Source: Mucor racemosus (taxonomy: Eukaryota; Mucoromycota; Mucoromycetes; Mucorales; Mucoraceae). Taken from it: a stretch of 64,000 nt of DNA. Numbering within the stretch: the stretch's first letter is position 1; every line of letters starts with the position of its first letter. Of the stretch, positions 48,631 to 58,405 are shown in pieces. The stretch spans positions 310,001 through 374,000 of the forward strand of contig JAPEHQ010000002.1 of NCBI GenBank assembly GCA_027405735.1. The letters run 5' to 3'. A program made the position numbers and the translations under genes. Below the pieces are notes generated by a model. That model searched no databases. It saw only the letters and a list, made by a program, of their open reading frames with translations, and was not told where the DNA came from.

Positions 48631-49114
48631 ATCCCTAGATTGAAGCAAGCATAAGTGCGGTGGAATTACATACTAAAAACGCTTGAAAATAATAAAACAG
48701 CCTAAATTCCAAGTGTCGCTCATAAAATATGATGCCACTTGAAATGTGAACAACAATAAAAAACAAACGCCTCAATTTAACACAATAACAAACGCATGTT
48801 AGAAATATGAAATACCTTTTTGAACCATACATATCGTGTGGATGAGAGCATCCTTGATCACGGTGCAATCAATTACACAAATGCCATATATTAAATATAT
48901 CAAAACAGGATTCTATCCAAATCAATAATAGTAATAAACAAAAATATCAATTTGGTCAACTGCTCATCTATATTGAAGTTTCACTACCAATATAAATAAG
49001 ATTCAAGCATATAAAAACTACCCCTTAAAATCAAGGTTACATAAAATAGATATAACAATAATAAACAAAACAACAACCATTTCCCAAAAGGTTGATATTG
49101 TCACACTTGACATC
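48631..49114 (+). repeat. Family B LTR-like repeat, forward copy inside palindrome 3
   Basis: See 47312-47795. The plus strand contains CTTGATCACGGTGCAATCAA, shared with the 14925 copy. A 77-aa minus frame is not preserved intact in all copies. Confidence 0.8.
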
Positions 49115-49785
49115 AATCCTGCAATTAAATGACACCTTTTATAGACCAAAGTCGCCATTGTCATTTTAGAAAAATAACTGATCTCGATTCGTACCTGAAT
49201 CTCGCTCCATAAGGACTGAGTTCCAATCAGATCCCAATAAGCATAACGAGGAAACTCTATATTGCTGGTGCCTGTAAAAGGAAGTATTCCTTATCAAAAT
49301 ACAACCTTCTACAACACGACACCTATGATATAAAGCTGTACCTATTTTGCATTAATAATATATTCCAAAACTCCTGCTCATAAAATCGCAGTTGCAGTAA
49401 TTTTGGATAAGGAATCACATCCCATAAAAATAAGCTCAGTTGCATTTTAAATTTTATATAACTAGAATGTTGAAAGATCAACATCCATCTAATGATATTC
49501 TATCATAATATCAAACAAAGTATCAACATCTCAACCAAGTATCTTATAAAAGAATGTCAATAAAAGACATTATGATTGAACACCTGTAAAATAGCATCAA
49601 CACACAAACATCCGCTATTTTACAATTCCTATAAATATAGCATACTTTATGAAGATATCACTCTTTTTCTTCAGATTTCTTTTAATCGCAATAAAACCGT
49701 GGAAAGACTATAATTGTATTTATCAACGCTTTTATTTTTTTATTTTATTTTTTATTTTTATAAAATTACTTCAATTTTATTGCAA
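49115..49785. other. Single-copy insert within palindrome 3
   Basis: About 670 bases with no counterpart on the left side of the palindrome and no recognisable coding sequence; the arms are thus asymmetrically spaced. Confidence 0.5.
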
Positions 49786-51150
49786 ATCCCTTATGGTCAA
49801 TGCTCTACATAATTTACCCCTTAAAATATTAAATCAATAGCAATGCACTCAAAACTAGAAGATTACTGAATATAAATCCATTCAAGTCTCATGGTATACA
49901 AGTTCTCCAAATCACTAATTACTATAGATACCCTCGTATTTTTTAATTATTTTAAATCTTCAGAAATCTTTTGTAATAAAAATTTTAGCTCATTATAATT
50001 GTATTTCTACTGCTTTTATTTTTATATTTTTTCATTTTAGTAAACAACTTCGTCACTTATTGCAAACGGGATGTTTCTAATTTTAGATTGACATTTATCA
50101 TAAGGCAGGCTGCTGATGCGTTTGATATTACTGTAGATGGAATCAGTCAGTTTAGTTTATGGAATCTGAATGAAAATACCAAGGAGCCATTTGTAAGTAC
50201 TTAAGTTCGGTTCTAGTAAAGCATTAAATAAATTGGCTTGGGACAAAGAGGATAAAAAGACAGCAATAGGTTTCAGTGATGATGGCCATGTTTATGTTTA
50301 TGATATTGGAAACGTAAGATTAAAGCTCAATGTAAATTACCTCTACCGCAATAATTATAAGTTAAACTATATTATCATCAAATAAACTACCACACAATAT
50401 AAACATGTATAAAGATTTACAGTAATAAGCTTGAATCAAGTGGGTACAGCAGCATCGTAAATTCTTGAAAAAGTTCACAAGTAGTATAAAATCTCTTATT
50501 TTTAGGACTTACAAGGCTTATAATCGGAATATTAATTTAGAAAATTATTTTTGTCCAGATCATCAATTTTGACATTTTTAAATTTTTTTTTTCTGATTTT
50601 GAAGATTTAGAGTTAATTATACTACCAATTATAAAAACAAAAAATATACACATATACAGAATCTAATGCTCTATTTGCTCAATAAAAAATAAAAAACTTT
50701 TTTATTGCAAAATATTACATGAAAATCCTTTAATCAAAAATCCGTTTTTGGGCCAAAAGTACAAACTTTCATTACTTAACATTTAATATTAAGCTTTTAT
50801 AAAATGTGCATTAGCTATGGCTACAATTTTCTCTCACATTGTAGTATATTTAGATGTTGATTTTGGTATCAAAATTTGATTTTTCTGATTTTTGATCAAA
50901 ATCATGAGTGTTGGTAAGGGTAAAATGAGTCCCGAAAATGTCCGCTACAAAAACTGAATTTTCAGACCGTACATGATTAAACATAAGAAAAGTCGAAAAA
51001 AGAAAAAAACTTTTTTATTCAGTACTTTGATATATCATAGTATAAGAGCATTAGCCGCTCGATTTCGCTATGCTCAATTATGGCGTCATCCTGCGAGCTA
51101 GATTTTGCAATTTTTTTCAATGAATATATGATTTAACAGACGGTTTTTCT
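49786..51150 (-). repeat. Palindrome 3, outer right arm
   Basis: Inverted relative of 46065-47330 interrupted at 50071-50400 by sequence absent from the left arm, including a dynein intermediate-chain exon (50087-50313). Flanking matches are close (for example CAGCAGCATCGTAAATTCTT at 50448), so the breakpoints can be placed to within a few tens of bases. Confidence 0.85.
50087..50313 (+). pseudogene. Captured exon of cytoplasmic dynein intermediate chain (WD-repeat region)
   Basis: The plus frame reads AADAFDITVDGISQFSLWNL, NENTKEPFVST, then a single extra T (50202) shifts frame, and KFGSSKALNKLAWDKEDKK, TAIGFSDDGHVYVYDIGN follows. This is the C-terminal WD40 region of dynein intermediate chains, with the LWNLN, ALNKLAW and AIG...VYVYD landmarks. 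The block is bounded by TTTCTAATTTTAG (branch point and 3' splice site) at 50074-50086 and GTAAG (donor) at 50314, so it looks like a genomic exon with intron edges, not a reverse-transcribed copy. It is far too short to be a gene and is frameshifted. Intermediate chains bind dynein heavy chain and dynactin in retrograde transport; this copy is inferred to be dead. Confidence 0.75.
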
Positions 51151-52388
51151 GGTAGAAAAATGTACGTTTCTATTTTTATGGTAGCAGATATTGCCAATTT
51201 TGCTTAGTTTATGGTTCATATGCTGTAATACTACTTTTACATTGGCTGAAATGTGCAATTTATCAGGGTTTTAGTTGCACTAAATAATGTAAAGCCTTGA
51301 AAATAATCCTTTTTCTACGTGTGTTGCTTCTCTCTTTTTGTTTTCATATTCCAAGAATATATTCACCATTTGATAAGGCATATTAAACTATTATCAAGCT
51401 GGTATTCTTTTCTTTAATCTGAATACGCATCCTAACATAAGGGACTAATGTTCTTAATATAGGTAGCAGTCTATATTAGAGACTGATATTTTTATTTAAC
51501 CGCATTCTAAGATCAAATATTATTATTTACTACTGTATTGTTGGACGTATTTCTTGAATACCAGATCAAATCGAAGGCAATAATAACATATATAGGTACC
51601 TACTCAATGAAAAGCTAGAACTGGCTATGAACCCACAAAATATTTCAGAAAAATAATGAAATTTCAAATGATATAGAAACACAAAAAAAAGAATAATCTG
51701 ATGTCTTGCCTAATGACCATAGTTTTGATCGTAGCTATGCTTGAAAACAAATCTTTTTACAGCTGACAATCGTAAACCAAAATAGTAAGTCTAAGGAAGA
51801 TTAATGTAATGGGTCAAACATTTCAGTTTCATTCATGCAAAAACTTGCCTCATTCCTTATGTAAATACTGCAAGGAAATCATTACATGATCCCTTGTAGA
51901 TTTATCTGTCTTGTTACACTCCCTTTACTTTTATTTATTCACCACTAATAAATATCTAATTTACAAATAAGAACACCAACCTTCATCAATCCAGTAATAC
52001 CAATTTATAATATCAAGAATAATAATATCTATAAGCATATTATCTACCTTTGTTGTTAGTCCAAAATTACAGATCATTACAGTTAATATGTTTAAATTTT
52101 ATGTGTAATAAAGTAACACCTATAACCTTATATTTGGCTTGCATATAAATTTAAGCAATAAGTGTTATTTAAGTTTATGCTCGAGCAAAAACCATTGTTG
52201 CTGTAAACATTATAGCTATAAACATATTTACAAATGATGATGACAATCGTACATATATTGGCTCTTGTATGCATTGCTCTGCATCAACAACGTATTGAAT
52301 TTTACTTTCTATAATCTATATTAAATAAAAGCAAATGTAATTTTAAAACCCATTCCAGTAAAAAATGCAATGGAATTTTGAGAACGGC
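51151..52388. other. Intergenic, no gene seen
   Basis: AT-rich. A 26-codon plus frame at about 51810-51890 reads FQFHSCKNLPHSLCKYCKEI, with Cys/His spacing faintly like a C1 or other zinc domain, too short to call. Nothing else recognised. Confidence 0.35.
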
Positions 52389-52623
52389 GCGATGCTCATG
52401 TACAAACCAATTTGTGCCCATACAATCAGTTCATTATGCTGATGGTCAGATTTTATTATTATGCACAAGTAGGAATAATAATTATACGCTTATGGGCAAT
52501 TCTACTATTATGCACACATAGAATTAATGTTGTGCACACGGACAGAATCTATAATTCTACACATACAGGCTTTTCGTTATGCTCCTGTGCAGTTTCTTTT
52601 GTTGTGCCCATGTGCATCTTGTT
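52389..52623 (+). repeat. Degenerate ~24-bp minisatellite, about ten units
   Basis: Units of 20-26 bases beginning TTRTGC: for example TTGTGCCCATACAATCAG, TTATGCACAAGTAGGAATAA, TTATGCACACATAGAATTAA, TTGTGCACACGGACAGAATC, TTATGCTCCTGTGCAGTTTC and TTGTGCCCATGTGCATCTTG. Each carries a variant of TGCACATGTGCA. The two overlapping open frames here reflect the repeat, not a gene. Confidence 0.65.
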
Positions 52624-52859
52624 ATTTTTTTAGCCATTATTTAGTGGGCGCAACAGACTCATCAGACTATAGTGTGCAGCACTGGTCGGCCGTAGTGCTT
52701 TTATATATAAAACCTTTGGATTTGTGATTTTATGGAATTTTTTTTGAATCCGGTTGTGTCATATTATACTTTTCAAGTTAAGTCCGTTATTAGACTAATA
52801 AAGTTGTAGGTTGTATTTATACTTTACTTAAAATAAGCCTTTAAATAATTAATAGTGTG

Positions 52860-53140
52860 GAATAGACAGAGATATTCACGGAAAAAAGTATAAAAAAACA
52901 ATAGGAATTCGACTAGATAACATTAGAGTTTTATTATCAAGTTAAATTCTACTTGAGGACTTTTGTAATAAATAAATGTCCTCTTTATATAGTTTTCATC
53001 AGAGGGATTAGGTAAGCATTCCTAGGTCCATACATAGCCAATAATACCCCTTGTCAGACATAAATCTTGATAGTAACCAATCGGTGTATTTATAGAGTTC
53101 ATAGGTCCTTGATCATAATGGTGTGATTAAATCCACAATA
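52860..53140 (-). repeat. LTR-like repeat (family C), second copy
   Basis: Reverse-strand counterpart of 35470-35720: minus strand includes CCATTATGATCAAGGACC, CTCTGATGAAAACTATATAA and ATCTAGTCGAATTCC. The TATA motif and AATAAA-type signals are conserved between copies, supporting an LTR origin. Confidence 0.6.
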
Positions 53141-53327
53141 TGTTGACTGGCCTTTAACTATAAGTTGCTAGGATAGAAGCTTGGTAGAAAATTTATATTA
53201 GTATGAATCAGCATATATCATTTAGTAGTGTAATGTCTATTCATGTCAGCTGTACTTTAATTGAGAATCAGATGAAATGGAGGTCAATATAGTGGATAAA
53301 TATGTACATATTCCACAAATAGTAATA

Positions 53328-53520
53328 CAGTCGAACCTTAATTTTTGTATGAAATTTCGATATCTGCATCTTATAGCTGCTTGGAATACTTAAACAACCG
53401 CGTCCGGGCTGTCCGGTAATGTTTTCTAAAAATTTAAAGCTTGGAAATATCTTTAGATGGCCGCTTCTGGAGATTGTTCGGCTTTTTTTTGGAAGAGTGA
53501 CCATTGGCAAAAATATGAAT
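53328..53520 (+). mobile_element. Pogo/Tc1-like transposon terminus (one end only)
   Basis: TA then CAGTCGAACCTTAATTTTTG matches the typical start of pogo/Fot1-like terminal repeats (CAGTCGAACCT...). No matching GGTTCGACTG-TA end was found downstream within several hundred bases, so this is either truncated or coincidental. Confidence 0.35.
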
Positions 53521-53619
53521 CATATACTATGCTGTATGCCGCCAAGTACCATATGTTATCACCTTCTACAGTATCAATACATCTTACAATCTATTGACTA
53601 CGACATGTATTGAAGTGCA

Positions 53620-54060
53620 AAGCCTTGATATCGGATATAAGAAACCCCTAGCGTACTAAGTTTAATCCAGCACTTACCAAGAACTCTTGGACCTCAATTA
53701 TGACACTATATTATTTCATTCCAGCGGTTAATCAATCAAGTAACTATCAAATCAACATCCAAGCACAATTAGCGCAGCATTGAAACAAAGCAATTCACAA
53801 TCTCTGCAAGAACGGTTAAATTATGATTGATCCATTTCAACCCATAGGTTACTATCAAACAGATCTAATGGTTCAATAGTGCCTTATTAAATTACACCTC
53901 AGGATCTCAATGCCACATCAATATAAAAGGCCATACTTTTATATCTAAATAAACGATATCTTGTTTTTATTATACAATTGAATAACTGATTCATTACTCA
54001 TTCTCTTTTAATTGTATTCTTATTTAAGTATTATTCATCAAACCTGAAAGTATACGATAA
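53620..54060 (+). repeat. Possible solo LTR
   Basis: TATAAAAGG at about 53922 followed by AATAAACGATATCTTG and a T-rich stretch resembles the promoter and polyadenylation layout of the other LTR-like segments; AATAAACGATATC also occurs inverted in palindrome 3. No second copy was identified here, so this rests on layout only. Confidence 0.3.
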
Positions 54061-54259
54061 GGCTAAACCTTTTGCAATTTTGCGGATCAGCGCTAGTAGA
54101 AGTACCTGCCATTGCAACGGGAGGTCATTTGGATTATTCATATTCGTTGAGAAGAACTGATAGGCTTGCTGATTTTAGTAGGTGTAATTAACAGGTAACT
54201 GACTTGTTGCTCGAACTGGCTGAACGTACAATGACCCATGGATGCTGGTAGTGTTGGTG

Positions 54260-54294
54260 TCGAGCCGGGTTTTGCCAGCCAAATTTACTAGTAT
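54260..54294 (+). repeat. 35-bp motif shared with 35028-35062
   Basis: TCGAGCCGGGTTTTGCCAGC followed by CAAATTTACT; see the matching entry. It lies about 165 bases before a tRNA-like segment. Confidence 0.55.
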
Positions 54295-54439
54295 GCATAT
54301 CATATGCATTAATAAAAAAAGGAAAAAATTTGCTAGACATATGCAAACCTTACTAATTTAGAAAAAAAAGGAGGGTTATATTCGATGAGAAGCAAGGTCA
54401 TCGGAGATTCTCTTTCGAAATTCATATACTAACACCAAA

Positions 54440-54540
54440 GGGCTTCCCCGTTTGGCGGGTTTGAACTCACGAATATGTGTGTCGCACTCAATTTGTAGCG
54501 CATGCGGTACCTGTTAAGCTTGTCACTCTCCTTTGATCTA
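54440..54540 (-). other. tRNA-like or SINE-like segment with pol III boxes
   Basis: On the minus strand AGCTTAACAGG (54520-54510) resembles an A box and tRNA D-arm, and GTTCAAACC (54466-54458) fits the B-box consensus GWTCRANNC, about 45 bases apart. A stem GCGCT/AGTGC with an 8-base loop sits between. The acceptor stem does not pair and the T-stem is poor, so this is not a functional tRNA; a tRNA-derived SINE head or decayed tRNA is more likely. Confidence 0.3.
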
Positions 54541-56640
54541 CAATTTTAATCCCCATACATGTGAACATGTATTTGTGAGTTTTTCACTATTTTGGGAAAT
54601 GCAGCAAATTAAGGTGTATTTTTTCTTTTTGGAAATGATAATAGAGCTTTCCAGAAATTGGTAGTAGAAATCATCTGAAAAAAAATGCCAATTTGTGATG
54701 GAGATATAAACAAAACTCAGTGTTATTAGTACATTAATATTAAGCTGCATAACATAAAAATTGAATATTTATGAATGTAAAACAATCTTTGCGAAAATGG
54801 GAATTAGTGTAACATCATCTACAACGCATAGAAACTCAAGTGATATTCAACAGATGCAGTTGCATTAGACAATTCAGTTTTTAGGAGTAGAAACACCTAG
54901 AATTATACTGGAAAACCAAAGTACGCATTATGCATCAAACTAAAGACAGACACCAACTTCCAATCCACTAGTGTTAAATGCAGATATCAATTGTATAATC
55001 TCTATCAATGCGAAATAGTAATGTGATATACTGTATGAATCAACCAGTTTGACAATTATAATTAATGATAATAAGGTATCAAGCCGAAGCTTTATTAGTA
55101 TTCATCCAATACAATAAAAAAATAGCAATATTGCTTCAGCATGAATCCTGACTTGGGGCTGTTCACCCATTACCCAGCAGATAGTAGTTTTGCGACATTG
55201 GCCTTTCAAGCAGCCACATGTACCAACTATCTGAATGAAGGGTTCCTCCCGTATTAAACTATAATTTCAATTACTGTTACGACACCATTACTATTAATAG
55301 TGAAAATTAATCAACTTTTTAGGTCTAAAGGTTATCATTTAATATCAAAATATGAGTGGAATGAAGGCTCTGGCTTACCAAAGATCATTGGTCTTGGATG
55401 ATAAATATGTATCAGGGCATCATGTTTTAGATAGTGTTTCGTATCTTTCAAGACTTGTATGCTACAGGTTAGATTTTATTGTGTAATTTCAATCATTAAT
55501 TAATTAATGGTTATAATAAAATAACTTTTCTCGTCTTATCTCTCTACAAAGAGTTATGATGTTTTATTCGAAATGCTTTATGTAGGTCAGAACATCTGGT
55601 GTGTACTTTTTCTTTCTCTTAATTTTATTACTAATTCTTTGTGGAAATAAAGTATTCCAATCCATTCTGTGGGATTTTCTGGTCATTTTTTTTCTTTTGT
55701 AACCAAGATTAATTAAAATATGCACATTTATGTACTTTGATGGAATTGTTTCAGATTCGTAACCGTTATCTAAATGATTTCATGTATGGGGCAATGCTTT
55801 TATGCAACAAAATCTATACAAATGTAAATAGTAAGGAATGTACACAGATCGATCGATAATTGCAGTATACAACCAAGATATGCTATAAAACTTTAAATTA
55901 CTAAAAGAAAGATATACATGTATTGTTTAGCACTGTGAGAGCAATATGCAAATTATGCCATGCGAATAATTGATCTGCCCCCATTTAACCAGCAGCGATA
56001 CAAAGATGATGATGGTCATGAATGGAGGGTATTTTAAACATCCGGCCATTATTGGAATGTTCTTTGATTTACCATGATTTGAACTTGTTACAATTCTACA
56101 ATATATATATATAGAATTATATACTAAACAAATGAGACGAGGTTTTTTTAATGCATTTTAACTTGCTAAATATAGTCTGTGCGAATGTGTATAAGTATTG
56201 TAATGAATGAAATATTACGGGTGAGAGCCAAGGTTGTACAAGATGATTATTGTAAGAACATCTTGAGTTTATTAAACTGCCTAAATGTACATAAAAAAAA
56301 CGATAAATGTGTTGGATTTTCGTTGATTTAATGATTCTAGTAATACAATAATGCCGGGCAGATCTTTCTGCATATATAAAAAAAGTTTACAATAAGAAAA
56401 AAGAAACAGTGGCAATCAAATAAGCTTTTGAATAACCATCATTGGGCAAGTTTATTAATTTGTAAAATATACTTTAAAATGTCGTTCCACCGGGGCATTT
56501 TATTGTTAAATATAATTTTTGTAGCAATAGAGGCAAATAGCAGCACATTTTTTTTTTTTACCCCCGTTTATTAATTCGGGTTTTCCCCTTCTCTTTCTCT
56601 TCTTTCTATATTCTATATTTCTTCTTGATTTCTTAAATAT
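54541..56640. other. Gene-poor region with small coding-like islands
   Basis: Two GC-richer frames stand out: 55144-55257 (+), reading MNPDLGLFTHYPADSSFATL and ATCTNYLNEGFLPY, and 55351-55467 (+), reading MSGMKALAYQRSLVLDDKYV and SGHHVLDSVSYLSRLVCY before a possible donor. Neither is recognised. The rest is AT-rich, ending in the pyrimidine-rich promoter of the membrane-protein gene. Confidence 0.35.
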
Positions 56641-56824
56641 ATGGCATCACCTTTAGTTGTTGCAACCATAGCTTTGCAAGGGGCATCTGTTGGTGTTTCT
56701 GGTGAACTTGCTATTCGTAGTTTATTTCGAAAGAAGGATAAAACTATTCAAATTAGAATTGGGAAATTCCTTCTTGGTTCATGTATGGCAATAAAATCAA
56801 TACTATTTCTATCATTTCATGCTA

Positions 56825-56874
<50 letters not shown>

Positions 56875-57947
56875 AATACTTTATCTGTCATGGCAACTAA
56901 CAAATTATTTAGCCAAGGATCAACCTGCTCCATCACTGGGAGAATAGCTGATTTATTCTATCATTTTGCAATGACAGCTGGTAATCATGTGTTGGTTACA
57001 AGAGTACAATCCATCGTATCTATCAATTGGAGAAAACGAGCTCGTATATTTCATACATCATTAACAGTATTTCGATTAGTTATTGGTATTGTTGATGTCT
57101 GTTTGATCCATATAGGCACCTATCCAGATGGTACATGTGAATACAGAGATGAGGAATTTGTAAGTTGTATTTTTTATACATTTTGTATGGCTTTCTAATA
57201 TTATACCATAGTGGGGTCCTGTTTATACTTTATACGATACGTTGATCGATCTATATGTAACCATCATGATTTCTGCCATTTTAATCAGTCATATCAGATC
57301 ATTAGTATCAGATAGAATGAAAGTAAACAAACTATTGTATACATCTGTTATTTATCATAATGTGATACGAAGTATTTGTTTAACGATTGTTAATTTGATA
57401 TCAGCAATATTTATTATCATGGTAAATACATGATTATGTAATTTACAATGAGTAAAAATGTATAATTAACATTTAAATTTAGAAAAATCAAGTACAAACA
57501 ATCATGCTATTGTGGCCAATTATCAATATTTTCTTTGTTATATTAGTTGGATACGATTCTGATGTAACAAAGGCTATTAGAGAATTAAGGCAAAAGCGCT
57601 GGCGCACCATCTCCAATATGACAAGCACAATTGATCTTGGTACTGTACCATCAGTAGCAAGACATTCAACAAAACAGCCTTCATCATCTAGTCATTCTGA
57701 TCCAGAATTAGCTATTCCAGCAAATGATACCAATAATACCAATGAAAATACAGAAGATGAAGATGATGATATGAGTGTCATCCATGTTGAAAAATGGAAA
57801 TCAAGATTGAGCACAGCTGCACAACAAAACGTAGAACTAGAGAATATTAATATTCAACCACATTCATTCATAATACATCCCAACTCAACCCATCTTCATC
57901 CTAACGATGGAACCACTTCATACGATACAGATCATACTCGCATTTAA
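56641..57947 (+). CDS. Multi-pass membrane protein of unknown function
   Basis: Four exons, 56641-56825, 56913-57159, 57212-57421 and 57483-57947, frame-consistent, 368 residues. Predicted hydrophobic segments: about 3-25, 42-60, 112-130, 153-172, 199-214 and 221-238, so probably six or seven spans. A hydrophilic tail (about 240-368) is rich in Ser, Asn and Asp and likely faces the cytosol. The layout is receptor-like, but no family signature was recognised. The first intron begins GT followed by a run of 44 A, a notable oddity. Start: the first ATG after a pyrimidine-rich leader, in the context ATATATGGC. Confidence 0.7.
56828..56871 (+). repeat. 44-A homopolymer directly after a splice donor
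   Basis: Lies in intron 1 of the membrane-protein gene, starting immediately after the donor GT at 56826. Exact length may be uncertain because homopolymers sequence poorly. Confidence 0.8.
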
Positions 57948-58405
57948 AATCACAAAATCAACATTTAATAATATACCCTCTCTCTCTCTTTTCAACATAA
58001 AATAAAGCAAAATTACCCTATTTGATTGGCTCGTATGATGGGGACACTCCGTTCAACTAGATGTTGTATATATTCAGTAATTGCCAAAATGTTTGATTTT
58101 ATCTTTCCTTTTTTTTTCTTTTTTTCTCCCCTCCCCCCCCCCATTTTTTCCCTTCAAAAAGGCTTGAAATCTCTTTATTGTAATATACAAAATTTACTAA
58201 TATTTAATTTTGAAATGTAAATATTGCTGTAAGCTGTAGATGATATATATTAACAATCATTTTTTTCTTTTTATCTTTTTTTTTTAATAGCGTCGAAATT
58301 TTCTTTTAACCCGTTTTTTTTTTTTTTTTTTTTTTTACTCAACAAAGCAAAAAAATTACAATATCTTGTTTATAATCCTCCTTTTATTTCTAAACAAACT
58401 ATATC
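57948..58405. other. Intergenic, homopolymer-rich
   Basis: 3' flank of the membrane-protein gene and promoter of the PP2A gene, with C-rich (about 58132-58141) and T-rich (about 58317-58336) runs. No gene seen. Confidence 0.5.

Noticed and set aside
50193..50216. GTAAGT...TTCTAG at 50193-50216 as an intron in the dynein fragment
   Set aside because: Only 24 nt, shorter than any plausible intron here; the enclosed bases encode expected VST and FGSSK residues, so a one-base insertion explains it better.
52389..52623. CRISPR-like array
   Set aside because: Units are degenerate with no constant-repeat/variable-spacer alternation, and the DNA is eukaryotic; it is a decayed minisatellite.
54440..54540. 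Functional tRNA gene
   Set aside because: Acceptor arm does not pair, the T-stem is mismatched and the anticodon loop would have 8 bases; kept only as a tRNA-like segment.
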